A DNA stretch of 58,084 bases from CAYFWF01 sp964346815 (GCA_964346815.1 CAYFWF010000032.1:1-58084), one strand, 5' to 3'; shown: positions 34,985 to 45,279, counted from the first letter of the stretch. The notes: generated from the sequence alone by a model not told the origin. Numbers and translations: made by a program.

Positions 34985-37900
34985 ATGAATTGCCCCAAAT
35001 GCAACGCAGACAATCCTGAAAATGCCCGCTTCTGCGGGAGCTGCGGGACATCCCTTCACACCCCTCATCCAGATGAAGCCGAGTTCCCGACTCAACCCCT
35101 CCCTACACCTCTCAGAGGATTATCCAGAGGGGCTGTCTTCGCCCAAAGATACGAAATCATCGAAGAACTCGGCCGAGGAGGCATGGGCCGCCTCTTCAGG
35201 GTTCTCGATACCAAGATCAACCAGGAAGTAGCACTGAAAATTCTGAGACCCGAAATCTCCCGCGATAAAAGAACCATCCAACGCTTCAACAACGAATTGA
35301 AGCTTGCCCGCAAGATTTCTCACAAAAACGTCTGCCGCATGTACCACATCGCCGAAGAGGCTGGAACCCACTATATCACCATGGAGTACATACCGGGAGA
35401 GGATCTCCAGGGCATGATCAAAATGACCAAACAGCTCAGCATAGAAACGACTGTCTCAATTGCCAGGCAAATATCCGAAGGATTAGCCGAGGCCCACAGA
35501 CTCGGAGTCGTTCATAGAGACCTTAAGCCCGGCAATATCATGATCGACAAAGAAGGAAACGCCCGCATCCTGGACTTCGGCATAGCACTTTCCCTCGAAG
35601 CTAAGGGAATCACAGAATCGGGGCGATTGATCGGTACCCCCGAATACATGTCTCCTGAGCATGCTCAGGATAAGGGTGTCGACCATCGTTCCGATATTTA
35701 TTCGCTAGGTGTGATCCTGTATGAGATGGTCACAGGGCAAGTGCCTTTCACAGGCGAGACACCGATCATGATTTCCATCAAGCATGTAGAGGAAGCTCCA
35801 AAAAATCCCAAACTCTTGAATCCTCAAATTCCAGAGGTATTGAGCACCCTTATTTTGAAGTGCCTGGAAAAGAGAAAGGAATATCGATACAAGAACGCAG
35901 AAGAACTCTATTCTGAGCTTGTTAAGATAGAGGATTCCATCCGGGATACAAAAAAAGTCATCAAAGTCAGAAGACCATTCACTCTAAAAACATTGACAAC
36001 TCCCCTCAAGCTGCCAAAACCCCTCCTCCCAACTCTGGTTGCGGTTCTGGCTGTTCTTGCGGCAGCATTGCTATTGGTGATCTGGAAACCTTGGTCAAGA
36101 GGTGGAGCAGCTCAAAGCCCTACAGACAAGCCATCCCTCGCCATCCTCTATTTCAAGAACAACACAGGAGATCAGAGTCTGGATCACTGGAGAACGGCCA
36201 TTACTGATTTGCTGATCACAGACCTGTCCCAATCCAAATTTATAAGGGTTCTCAGCAGTGAGCGTATATTCGACATACTCAGTCAGCTCGATCAACTTGA
36301 TGCGCAGGTTTATTCCTCCGATGTCCTGAGTGAAATATCCAGACGGGGAGGCATTGAAAACGTGCTTATCGGAAACTTCACAAGAGCAGGAGACCGGTTC
36401 AGACTTAACGTCACCCTTCAGGACGCCAGAACCGGGGAGCTCATCGCCTCGGACAGCGTGGAAGGGAGCGGAGAGAGGAGCTTCTATTCTATGGTAGACG
36501 AGCTGACCAAGAGGGTCAAAGCCGACTTTAGGCTCACCGATGATGTGATAGCCGCTGATATCGACAGACAGGTAGAGAGAATCACCACTGGCTCTCCCGA
36601 AGCACAAAGATATTATTCTGAAGGAGTGGAATACTTCCGACAAAACGAATATGACCAGGCCATCGTGGCTTTGGAAAGAGCGACCGAGATCGATCCCGAG
36701 TTCGCCATGGCTTATGAATCGATCGGAACAACATATAACAATATGGGATACAGCTCTGTGGCAAGAGACTATTTCCGAAGAGCCTTCGAACTATCGGACC
36801 GTGTTTCCGAAAGAGAGCTCTACCAAATCCAGGGAGAATATTACAGATTGACGGAGAGCACTTATGATAAGGCTATCGAAGCCTACAACAATCTGCTGGC
36901 GCTATATCCTGACGATGGAGATTCCAATAACAGACTCGGACTCATATACAAGAGCATCGAGGAATGGGATAAAGCCATTGAACGATTCGAGGTCTGCATC
37001 CAGAACAGATATGAAAGAGATTTCTTCTATGTGAATATTGCAGAAGTTTATATGGCAAAGGGGATGTATGAAAGAGCCGGACAAATCCTTGAATTGTACC
37101 TGGACGAAATCGGAGATTCCGCGTGGGTGCATGGGGATTATGCCATCAATTATCTCTGTCAGAGGCAGTACGAGTTTGCCCATATCGAGACGGACAGGGC
37201 AATGGCACTTGATCCGACACACTACCATGCATTTTGGATCAAAGGGGACATATACCACAGTCAGGGAAATTTTACCGCTGCAGAAAATCAATACAGAAGT
37301 TTATTGGCGGAAGAAGAAGAAGTTGCACAGTTATATGGGTGGGATAAGCTGGCAGGTTTATCCGTATCCCAGGGAAAGTTCGATGATGCGGTCGTTCAAT
37401 CCACACAGAGCCTCCAGGTTGCCGTAAATTTGGGCGAAAATCCATGGAAAATGTGGCTTTCTTCCCGCTTGGCTTATATAAACATGAAATCCGGTCGTTA
37501 TCAGGAGGCGTTGAATATCTGTAATGATGCCCTGCAAATAGATGTGGGAGGTGAACGGCTAGATTTGAAACGAAGAGTTTTGTACTTCAAGGGTCTGGTT
37601 CAAGTCGCCATGAATGCGCTGGCTGAGGCCCGGAGAACAGCCGATGGGCTCAAGAGTCAGATCGATGCCGGTCTCAACCAAAAAGAAATCAGATACTTCT
37701 ATCATTTGATAGGCATGATTGAACTTGCTCGGAAAAATTACTCCCAGGCAATAAAGTATCTCGACCAAGCCATTTCTCTTCTTCCCTATCAATATTACAG
37801 GCATCCCTGGATTGTGGGGAATGACCGCGCTTCATTCCTCGATTCCTTGGCACAAGCCTATTTCAGGTCAGGGGATCTGGACGAGGCCCAGGAAGAATAC

Positions 37901-38110
37901 GGAAAGATTCAGGCGCTGACTATTGGCCGACTCGACTATGGGGATATCTATGCCAAGAGCTATTACTGGCTGGGCAAAATCAATGACCGGAGAGGCTGGG
38001 GGCAACTGGCCAAAGACAATTACCAGCGCTTCCTCGACCTGTGGAGGGACGCCCAAGAAGGCGTGGCCGAAGTCGAAGATGCCAGGCGAAGGGTAGCCAG
38101 ACTGCGCTAG
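34985..38110 (+). CDS. Zinc-ribbon Ser/Thr kinase with FlgO-like domain and TPRs (membrane type)
   Basis: 1041 residues. The zinc ribbon CPKCNADNPENARFCGSCG (residues 3-21) is followed by a kinase domain (~55-320) with LGRGGMGRLF, VALKILR, VHRDLKPGNIM, DFGIA, SPEH and DIYSLG. One membrane helix at ~340-365 (PTLVAVLAVLAAALLLVIW) separates it from a FlgO/TolB-like domain (~380-515, LAILYFKNNTG) and about ten TPRs (~535-1030). The helix suggests kinase and zinc ribbon in the cytosol with FlgO-like/TPR part in the periplasm. The C-terminal tail NYQRFLDLWRDAQEG is the family mark also seen in the remnants at 6722 and 33947. Targets unknown. It is the best-preserved member of the local family. Confidence 0.94.
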   Translation: MNCPKCNADNPENARFCGSCGTSLHTPHPDEAEFPTQPLPTPLRGLSRGAVFAQRYEIIEELGRGGMGRLFRVLDTKINQEVALKILRPEISRDKRTIQRFNNELKLARKISHKNVCRMYHIAEEAGTHYITMEYIPGEDLQGMIKMTKQLSIETTVSIARQISEGLAEAHRLGVVHRDLKPGNIMIDKEGNARILDFGIALSLEAKGITESGRLIGTPEYMSPEHAQDKGVDHRSDIYSLGVILYEMVTGQVPFTGETPIMISIKHVEEAPKNPKLLNPQIPEVLSTLILKCLEKRKEYRYKNAEELYSELVKIEDSIRDTKKVIKVRRPFTLKTLTTPLKLPKPLLPTLVAVLAVLAAALLLVIWKPWSRGGAAQSPTDKPSLAILYFKNNTGDQSLDHWRTAITDLLITDLSQSKFIRVLSSERIFDILSQLDQLDAQVYSSDVLSEISRRGGIENVLIGNFTRAGDRFRLNVTLQDARTGELIASDSVEGSGERSFYSMVDELTKRVKADFRLTDDVIAADIDRQVERITTGSPEAQRYYSEGVEYFRQNEYDQAIVALERATEIDPEFAMAYESIGTTYNNMGYSSVARDYFRRAFELSDRVSERELYQIQGEYYRLTESTYDKAIEAYNNLLALYPDDGDSNNRLGLIYKSIEEWDKAIERFEVCIQNRYERDFFYVNIAEVYMAKGMYERAGQILELYLDEIGDSAWVHGDYAINYLCQRQYEFAHIETDRAMALDPTHYHAFWIKGDIYHSQGNFTAAENQYRSLLAEEEEVAQLYGWDKLAGLSVSQGKFDDAVVQSTQSLQVAVNLGENPWKMWLSSRLAYINMKSGRYQEALNICNDALQIDVGGERLDLKRRVLYFKGLVQVAMNALAEARRTADGLKSQIDAGLNQKEIRYFYHLIGMIELARKNYSQAIKYLDQAISLLPYQYYRHPWIVGNDRASFLDSLAQAYFRSGDLDEAQEEYGKIQALTIGRLDYGDIYAKSYYWLGKINDRRGWGQLAKDNYQRFLDLWRDAQEGVAEVEDARRRVARLR

Positions 38111-38158
38111 CGGATAAATAAATATATCCAGCAACCATTTCGGACAGACTCTGTCACC

Positions 38159-38187
38159 TTGCATTTTTTCTGATGAATTGATATTCT
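38159..38187 (+). promoter_or_regulatory. Kinase-cluster promoter (TTGCAT-N17-TATTCT)
   Basis: TTGCAT at 38159-38164 and TATTCT at 38182-38187, followed by a leader GACGATGGCCGCAAGGGGAG that resembles the one before the collapsed kinase. Confidence 0.7.
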
Positions 38188-38217
38188 TTTGACGATGGCC
38201 GCAAGGGGAGAAACAAG

Positions 38218-40774
38218 ATGAAATGTCCCAAGTGCTCTTTCGAGAATCCTACTGATAGCCAATTTTGCAGCAAATGTGGAACGCAGCTCCCTTCTGACAA
38301 ATCTGTTGAGGAAGCCCCCCCCGACATCTGAAGACATTTCTGAACCCACAAAAACAATCGAGGCGCCAAAGGAAGAACTGACCACAGGCTCAACTTTTGT
38401 CACAAGATACCAGATCATCGAAGAACTGGGACGAGGCGGAATGGGACGGGTCTACAGAGTCCTGGACAAAAAGCTCAACGAAGAAGTCGCCCTTAAACTC
38501 ATAAAACCCGAGATATCGTCAGATAAAAAGACGGTTGAACGCTTCAGCAACGAATTAAAAATGGCCCGAAAGATTGTCCATAAGAACATCGCGCGCATGT
38601 TCGATCTGAATGAAGAGAAAGGCACGCATTACTTCACCATGGAGTACGTAAGAGGGGAAGACCTGAAACGATTAATCCGTAAGATGGGCCGTTTGAACGC
38701 AGCTCAGGCTATATCCATAGCCAAAGGGGTCTGTGATGGCTTAGTAGAAGCCCACAGGCTTGGAGTCATCCATCGGGACCTCAAGCCTCAGAATATCATG
38801 GTGGATGAGGACGGAAACTCGAAGATTATGGATTTTGGAATTGCCCGCTCTCTAGAGGGAAAAGGAATCACAGAAGCAGGTGTCATGATCGGCACGCCCG
38901 ATTACATGAGCCCTGAACAAGTCGAGGGGAAAGAAACAGACCAGCGCTCAGACATATATTCTCTCGGCATCATCCTCTATGAGATGGTCACGGGACAGGT
39001 TCCTTTCGAAGGGGACACGCCTTTTACCATCGGCGTTAAACACAAAAGCGAAATGCCCAAGAATCCCAAGGATCTCAATTCTCAACTGCCCGATGATCTA
39101 AACAGAGTGATCCTTAAATGTCTGGAAAAAGATAAGGAGAACAGATACCAGAGTACAGGAGAACTGCGCTCTGAACTGCTCAATATAGAGAAAGGCATTC
39201 CTACGACCGACCGGATAATACCCAAAAAAAAGCCCCTTACTTCCCGAGAAATAACGGTTCAATTCACCATGAAAAGATATCTTGTTCCTGTAATGATTGT
39301 CTTTGTTGTCATCGTGATCGCTGTCGTCATCTGGCAGCTTCTTCCGCAAAGACCGGAAGCCGTCCCCTCACCCCTACCCGACAAGCCATCTCTCGCTATC
39401 ATGTACTTTAAGAATAATACAGGGGATGAAAACCTGGATCATTGGAGAACCATGCTCGCAGACCTTCTGATCAAAGACCTGACACAATCGAAATACATTA
39501 GAGTGCTCAGCGAAGATAAGCTTGTGGATATCCTAGAGAGCCTGAACCAGCTCGATACAAAAAGCTATTCGGCTACAGTTTTAAAAGAGGTGGCTGCTCA
39601 AGGCGGAGTCAATCACATTCTACAAGGCAACTACGCCAAGGCCGGAGATGAGATTCGAGTGAATGTCACGCTCCAGGACGCATCCACGATGGAGATTATC
39701 GGCTCTGAGGGAGTCGAAGGTACAGGGGAAGACAGCATCTTCTCTATGGTCGATGAGTTGACCAAAAAGATTAAGAACCGGGTCAGGCTCTCCCAACAAG
39801 AAATCGCAAGTGACATAGATAAAGACATTGGAAAAATCACGACCTCTTCCCCTGAAGCTTATAAATTTCTCAGAGAGGGAGAGAAGTATGACAAACAGGA
39901 TGAATTTCGTAAGGCCCTCCAATTTTATGAGAAAGCCGTCGTGATCGACCCTGAATTCGCATATGCTTATGTAGGCATTGCCATAAGTTATTACAATCTT
40001 GGGCTGTTCAGTGAAGAAAAAAAATACCTCCAGAAAGCCACGGAACTCAGTGACCGCGTATCGGATAGAGAGCTCTATCTGAATACGGCAGAGTTTTACA
40101 GCACCTCAGAAAGGATCGGACAAGGTATATGGAAATCATTGTTGCATTCACAGCTCGCCGATCTTCACATCGCTTCTAAAAATCCTGAAGCAGTCCTAAA
40201 AGAAGCAGAGGAGGCATGGAACGCTTCAGCAGAGGTCGAATACCTTGCGGGTCAAAGAGGGGCATTGACCCACAAAGTCCGGGCTTACCTTGATATCGGC
40301 TCCATAGAGAAAGCCATTCAAGAGGCTGAAAAGCTGGAAACAATGATCGAAGAAGGCTTGAACCAGAAGCGTATGAGAAGCTATTTTTATTTGATGGGAA
40401 AAATTGAAATCTATAAGAATAATTTTCTCAAAGCCATTGAATATATAAAAAAAGCTTTACTATTAACATCATATGGGCCTCTCACCAAGCCTGCTTTTAT
40501 GATAAATTCACTTGCCCTGGCTTATTACAAATCCGGGAATCTGGAAAAGGCTCGAAAAGAGTATGAGCGGATAGCCGCACTAACGACAGGCCGGCTTGCA
40601 TATGGTCCTCTATATGCTAAAAGCTTCTATATGCTTGGCAAGATCCATGAAGAGCTCAACAACAAACATCAGGCCATAGAAAATCATCAGAAGTTCCTCG
40701 GACTATGGAAAGATGCCGATCCCGGCTTCCCCGAAGTCGAAGAGGCTAAAGAGCGGCTTGCCGTTCTCCGATAA
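38218..40774 (+). CDS. Zinc-ribbon Ser/Thr kinase with poly-C frameshift near the N-terminus and shortened TPR part
   Basis: The natural start is the ATG at 38218 (MKCPKCSFENP, QFCSKCG). That frame hits a stop at 38328-38330, just after a run of eight C (38315-38322). Losing one C restores VEEAPPTSEDISEP and joins the zinc ribbon to the kinase. As sequenced, translation could only start at the internal GTG 38276, giving an 832-residue kinase without the zinc ribbon. The kinase domain is intact (LGRGGMGRVYR, VALKLIK, IHRDLKPQNIM, DFGIA, DIYSLG), then a membrane helix (YLVPVMIVFVVIVIAVVIW), a FlgO-like domain and TPRs. Against the 34985 paralog about 200 residues of TPR are missing, with a join near TAEFYSTSERIGQGIWKS. 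Either a slippage switch, a disrupted gene or a sequencing error. Confidence 0.85.
38315..38322. repeat. Homopolymeric C8 tract (slippage-prone)
   Basis: Eight consecutive C between the zinc ribbon and the kinase domain; seven C would keep the gene in frame. Confidence 0.9.
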
Positions 40775-40826
40775 TCTTCTGTTTCCAAACCTTCTACAAT
40801 CTCAGCTTCCGTTTCTCTTCAAACAA

Positions 40827-41717
40827 TCACGCTTCGTTTCCGGCCAAAATGTTATCCCTCAACTGCCGCGCTTTATCCCACACTCGATCTTCCACATTCT
40901 CGATAAAAAGCTGGAGATGGTGATAAGGAATCTCGATCCCTGCGTCATCTAAGGCCAATTTACTTTCCTCCATCACTTTGTAATAAACAGCCTTCTCATC
41001 TTCTGCATTCTCAATCCAGATCCTTACAATCACGTCGACGCTCGAAGCTCCCAATTGGGTCACCACAACATCAGGAGCCGGGTCCTTTAATATCATATCT
41101 ATGTCCTCTATCTTTTTCAGAATCACCTTTCGGGCATCCGGAATATTTTCTTTGTAAGCGATGCCCACAGGCACTTCGATTCGTGTGGCACCATGCTTGG
41201 AATGATTGACCAGGACTTGCTCAATAATATTTTTGTTTGGAAGAACAACATACGTATTGTTCAAAGTTCGGATCCTTGTGCTGCGAAGAGTTATGCGAGT
41301 CACCTTTCCATACTGTTCTGCGACAGTAATCCAGTCTCCCAACTCAAAAGGCTTGTCCCAGAAAATCAAAAATCCAGCGATGGTGTTGGCCAAAGAATCC
41401 TGGGCTGCGAATCCGATAGCAATCCCAGCGACTCCCAAACCTGCCAGCATGGCTCCGACATTGATCCCTATTTGTCCTCCAGCCATGACGATACTAAAAA
41501 ACAAAAGAAAGGACTTGTAGATATTGTCGATCAAGAGCTTGATGAGATTTTCATGGAAATTCGCCCGCTGCAAAATGAGGATAAGAGGTTTGCGGGTGAT
41601 GCGGTACCCTAACCAAAAAACGAAAAGGATAGCCGAAGCAGCGAGCAGATCTGGCAAAAACGCTACGATGCTGTTGACGATGCGTTCCACATCCAGCAAT
41701 TCGAATATTTTTTCCAC
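40827..41717 (-). CDS. Small-conductance mechanosensitive channel (MscS family)
   Basis: 296 residues. An N-terminal membrane region of about three helices (residues ~18-37, 65-90 and 92-115) leads into the pore helix, where GAMLAGLGVAGIAIGFAAQDSLANTI carries the MscS small-residue repeat. The cytosolic beta domain GDWITVAEQYGKVTRI, then RSTRIRTLNNTYVVLPNKNII, and the C-terminal alpha/beta part follow. MscS channels open on membrane tension to relieve osmotic shock. The gene is convergent with the kinase ending at 40774. Its length is near the E. coli MscS (286 residues). Start ATG at 41717 follows GGAGAAGAT. Confidence 0.92.
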   Translation of the reverse strand: MEKIFELLDVERIVNSIVAFLPDLLAASAILFVFWLGYRITRKPLILILQRANFHENLIKLLIDNIYKSFLLFFSIVMAGGQIGINVGAMLAGLGVAGIAIGFAAQDSLANTIAGFLIFWDKPFELGDWITVAEQYGKVTRITLRSTRIRTLNNTYVVLPNKNIIEQVLVNHSKHGATRIEVPVGIAYKENIPDARKVILKKIEDIDMILKDPAPDVVVTQLGASSVDVIVRIWIENAEDEKAVYYKVMEESKLALDDAGIEIPYHHLQLFIENVEDRVWDKARQLRDNILAGNEA

Positions 41718-41826
41718 TATCTTCTCCTTTCATACATGAAATAAAATTTTCCCTATGAAAATTTTATCTATCCATTATAAAAAAAATCCTAGGCATTCTA
41801 AAGCAGTCCATCCAAACAGGAATATC

Positions 41827-41855
41827 TTGCATTTTTCATCATGAGTTGCTATGCT
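41827..41855 (+). promoter_or_regulatory. Promoter (TTGCAT-N17-TATGCT)
   Basis: TTGCAT at 41827-41832 and TATGCT at 41850-41855, the same pattern as the kinase promoters. It lies 30 bp before the ABM-like gene. Confidence 0.7.
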
Positions 41856-41884
41856 CTGCATTAAGTAAGCAAGGAGGGAAACGC

Positions 41885-42178
41885 ATGTTTGCAAGGATGC
41901 TCAGGATTCAAACCGACATCGAGAAAATAGATGAAGCCTCAAGGCTTTTTGAAGAACAGGTTATTCCCCTGTGCAAGGAAAGAAAGGGACACAAAGGAGC
42001 TTTCTTTCTGGGGGACCACAAAACAGGCAACTGCATCATTGTGACAGTGTGGGAAACCGAACAGGATCTGCTCGATACCGAACACAGCCGCTTTTTCCAG
42101 GAACAGCTGGTCAAGTTTATGAAATATTTCATCACACCTCCCATCCGCGAAGTGTATGAGGTTCTCTACATGGAATAA
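41885..42178 (+). CDS. Antibiotic biosynthesis monooxygenase (ABM)-like small protein
   Basis: 97 residues from the ATG at 41885, which has AGGAGGG upstream; an in-frame start at 41846 lies before that site. The pattern is a single ferredoxin-like ABM fold: RMLRIQTDIEKIDEASRLFEE, then GHKGAFFLGDHKTGN and IVTVWETEQDLL, then a C-terminal strand FITPPIREVYEVL. Such small dimeric proteins range from heme-degrading enzymes to stress proteins and many unknowns. No heme ligand or cofactor residue can be assigned. It has its own promoter of the kinase-cluster type. Confidence 0.75.
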   Translation: MFARMLRIQTDIEKIDEASRLFEEQVIPLCKERKGHKGAFFLGDHKTGNCIIVTVWETEQDLLDTEHSRFFQEQLVKFMKYFITPPIREVYEVLYME

Positions 42179-42184
42179 TCGGTA

Positions 42185-42213
42185 TTGCAATTTTGCATTT
42201 GAATTGATAACCT
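42185..42213 (+). promoter_or_regulatory. Promoter (TTGCAA-N17-TAACCT)
   Basis: TTGCAA at 42185-42190 and TAACCT at 42208-42213, with AATTGA before the -10, as in the kinase promoter 38159. It lies 42 bp before the S9 peptidase. Confidence 0.6.
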
Positions 42214-42255
42214 TTCCCTACTCCCAATGTCAAAATTCTCACTGGAGGATCAATC

Positions 42256-45180
42256 ATGCCTAAGACTTTAAGAATTTTTATATTGTGTCTATTTGTATCT
42301 GCGCTGATATACACGGTTCCTTCACTCGCTGTACAGCCTCAGCAGCAGAATGCGAAACGTCCTTTGACCCACGAGGACTATGATGCCTGGAAATCGATCG
42401 GTTCCCCTACCATATCAGCAGACGGAAAATGGATCCTGTATCTGGAGACTCCTCAGGACGGTGATGGGAATATCGTTGTCAAGGATGTCGAAACGCTCCA
42501 GGAATTCCGCTACTCTATAGGCTATACCGGAGAGGGGACAGATTCGGAACGGGCAGCCAATCCCCGATTCAGTTACGATTCAAACCATGTGGCCTTTCTG
42601 ATTTCTCCTTCTCAAGCAGATATCGAGGAAGAAAAGAAGGCTGAGAAAGAGAAAAAGGAGGCGGAAGAAAAGAAACCCGAGAAGGACAAAGAGGACGGGC
42701 TCAAGAAAAAACTCGGGATCATGGATCTTGCGGATGGAAAGGTGACCGTAATAGAGAGAGTGAAAAGTTTTGCCATGCCCGAAGAAGCTGGAGGATGGAT
42801 TGCCTATCTGAAGGAAGCCCCTCCCGAGGAAAAAGAGGATAAGGAGAAAAAGGAGGAGGAAGAGACTGGGGAGAAGAAAGAAGAAAAAAAGGGTGAAGAG
42901 GAAAAAGAGAAAGAGAAAAAGAAAAAAGAAGATTATGGAACACCTTTTGTTCTGCGGTCCTTGAAAGATGGAAGCGAGACCACCTTCGAGGATGTCCTCA
43001 CCTATCGCTTCACCGAGGACGGAAAGAATCTCCTGTATATTGTCTCCAGCAAAGAAAAGCCGGAGACAGACGGCATCTACAGAATACAACCTGGAAGCGA
43101 ATCCAGCACCCCCCTATTGACAGGAAAAGGAAAATACTCCAAATGGGCAATGGACAAGGAAGAGACTGCGCTCGCTTTCCTGACCGACAGGGATGATCAA
43201 GAAGCCGATGAGCCTACCTTTAATCTGTATGGATGGAAGCTGGGAGAGGACAAGGCAGCACTATGGGTTTCGCACACATCCACGACTGACTTTCCTGAAG
43301 GCATGGCAGTCAGCGATAAATCCGATATCACATTCTCCGAAGATGGGAAGGTCGTGATGTTCGGAATAAAAGAAATTCCTGAACCGATAAAAGAGGAGGA
43401 TGATGAGGAGGAAGAAGAGGAGGCCAAATTCGACCTGTGGCATTGGAACGATCCTTATCCCCAGCCTCAGCAGAAAAAGATGGCAGAGGAAGTCCGGAAT
43501 AACACATGGGAATCTGTCTATCATTTGGATTCTAAGAAGTTCGTCAAATTAGCGGATGAGGACATCCCAGATGTCAGCCTCTCACGGAATGGGAATGTTG
43601 CCTGGGCTCAGACGATCCTCCCCTACAGGAAGCTGGTCTCTTATGACGGCTGGTACTATGACGTCTATGTGATTGACCCTGAGAGCGGCGATAAGACACT
43701 GGTCAAAAAGAAAGCCTATGCACGGGCCTATCTTTCTCCGAACGGAAAATATATCCACTGGTTCGAGGATGGAAATTGGCACGTGTACGATATTTCAAGT
43801 AAAACGACAAAAAACATCACAGAAGAACTTGGAGTAAGCTTTGAGCAGGAGGACTGGGATACGCCCAATCCCGCCTATCCTTACGGAATCGCAGGCTGGA
43901 CTGATAATGATGCATCAGTCCTGGTTTATGACCGTTACGACATTTGGGAGATAATGCCGGACAGCTCGAATGCGCGCCGGATCACTGAAGGATTCGGGAG
44001 AGACATGGACCTTTCCTACCGCTATGTAAGGCTCGATCCGGAGGAATACACCATCGATCCCAAAGAACCTATACTCCTGCGCGGCACCAACCAGGAAACC
44101 ATGGCCCAGGGATTTTTCCGCGATAAGGTCGAAGGCAGGAAACCCCCTGAGAACCTCATCATTCTCGATAAATCCTTCGGCTATCGCATTCAGAAAGCCG
44201 AGGAAGCGGATCTGCTGCTCTATACTCAGGAAAGTTTCGAGGAATATCCTGACCTTTGGGTAAGCGATTTGGACTTCAAGGAACCTCGTAAAATCACTGA
44301 CCTCGGCAAACAGATACAGCCTTTTATATGGGGAACAGAAGAACTGCGGGACTTTCTGAGTGCAGATGGAATTCCCCTCAAGGGCATCCTGATCAAGCCC
44401 GATAATTTCGAATCCGAAAAGAAATATCCCCTTATGGTCTATATCTATGAAACCCTTCACAATTATATGTACCACCGCTTCCGTCACCCTTCACCTGGTA
44501 CATCCATTAATCCTTCCTACTATGTGAGCAACGGATATGTTCTTTGGATGCCGGATATCGAATACGGTACAGGGTATCCGGGAAGAGATGCCTTGAAATG
44601 TGTCCTGCCTGGAATCCAGATGCTGGCCCGAGAAGGTTATATCGATCCCAAAGCTATCGGAATCCAGGGTCATTCCTGGGGAGGCTATCAGGTTGCCTAC
44701 ATGATCACACAGACAGACATCTTTGCTGCGGTTGAAGCCGGAGCTCCTGTTTCCAACATGACCAGCGCTTATGGAGGCATCCGCTGGGGAAGCGGAATGG
44801 TGCGGCAATTCCAGTATGAACGCACACAAAGCCGCCAAGGGGGCAGTCTCTGGGAAGTTCCCTTCCGGTACATCGAAAATTCTCCCCTCTTCTGGGCAGA
44901 TAAAGTCCATACTCCTATACTCATGATCCACAATGACCAGGATGGTGCGGTCCCCTGGTATCAGGGCATTGAATATATTATGGCCCTTCGTCGCCTGGGA
45001 AGGGAAGCCTATATGTTCAACTACAACGGCGAGGAGCATGGGTTACGCAAACGGGTGAATCAGATAGACTGGACGCACCGGATGCAGGAATTCTTCGACC
45101 ACCATCTCAAAGGCGCTCCAGCGCCGGATTGGATGACAGAAGGAATCAAGGCCTGGGAAAAGGAAGAAGAAAAGAAATGA
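42256..45180 (+). CDS. S9 family prolyl-oligopeptidase-type peptidase, exported
   Basis: 974 residues with a signal peptide (residues 1-~27). The N-terminal beta-propeller part (~35-700) is interrupted by two long Lys/Glu-rich inserts, at ~120-155 (EEEKKAEKEKKEAEEKK) and ~190-225. The C-terminal alpha/beta hydrolase domain carries Ser807 in GIQGHSWGGY, Asp896 in HNDQDGAVP and His928 in GEEHGLRKR, the standard S9 triad. Family members cut short peptides, often dipeptides, from oligopeptide N-termini. The WSAGGW-free active site and the size favour a DPP/acylaminoacyl-peptidase-like group, but specificity is unclear. A kinase-cluster type promoter lies upstream. It probably works with the tricorn-type protease in peptide use. 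Confidence 0.93.
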   Translation: MPKTLRIFILCLFVSALIYTVPSLAVQPQQQNAKRPLTHEDYDAWKSIGSPTISADGKWILYLETPQDGDGNIVVKDVETLQEFRYSIGYTGEGTDSERAANPRFSYDSNHVAFLISPSQADIEEEKKAEKEKKEAEEKKPEKDKEDGLKKKLGIMDLADGKVTVIERVKSFAMPEEAGGWIAYLKEAPPEEKEDKEKKEEEETGEKKEEKKGEEEKEKEKKKKEDYGTPFVLRSLKDGSETTFEDVLTYRFTEDGKNLLYIVSSKEKPETDGIYRIQPGSESSTPLLTGKGKYSKWAMDKEETALAFLTDRDDQEADEPTFNLYGWKLGEDKAALWVSHTSTTDFPEGMAVSDKSDITFSEDGKVVMFGIKEIPEPIKEEDDEEEEEEAKFDLWHWNDPYPQPQQKKMAEEVRNNTWESVYHLDSKKFVKLADEDIPDVSLSRNGNVAWAQTILPYRKLVSYDGWYYDVYVIDPESGDKTLVKKKAYARAYLSPNGKYIHWFEDGNWHVYDISSKTTKNITEELGVSFEQEDWDTPNPAYPYGIAGWTDNDASVLVYDRYDIWEIMPDSSNARRITEGFGRDMDLSYRYVRLDPEEYTIDPKEPILLRGTNQETMAQGFFRDKVEGRKPPENLIILDKSFGYRIQKAEEADLLLYTQESFEEYPDLWVSDLDFKEPRKITDLGKQIQPFIWGTEELRDFLSADGIPLKGILIKPDNFESEKKYPLMVYIYETLHNYMYHRFRHPSPGTSINPSYYVSNGYVLWMPDIEYGTGYPGRDALKCVLPGIQMLAREGYIDPKAIGIQGHSWGGYQVAYMITQTDIFAAVEAGAPVSNMTSAYGGIRWGSGMVRQFQYERTQSRQGGSLWEVPFRYIENSPLFWADKVHTPILMIHNDQDGAVPWYQGIEYIMALRRLGREAYMFNYNGEEHGLRKRVNQIDWTHRMQEFFDHHLKGAPAPDWMTEGIKAWEKEEEKK

Positions 45181-45279
45181 AAATCGAGGCAGGAAATCTG
45201 CTCTTGCGATCGTAAAATACCTTTGATGCGCGGCTTTTGAGGGGAAAAAGGGCGGTCCTACCTCGAATCCCGCTGAAGA

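Noticed and set aside
34789..35019. 76-codon frame before the large kinase
   Set aside because: It spans the promoter and overlaps the zinc-ribbon start; no similarity.
38218..38330. Separate small zinc-ribbon protein gene
   Set aside because: It shares its start, promoter and layout with the other zinc-ribbon kinases; one base in the C tract explains the split better.
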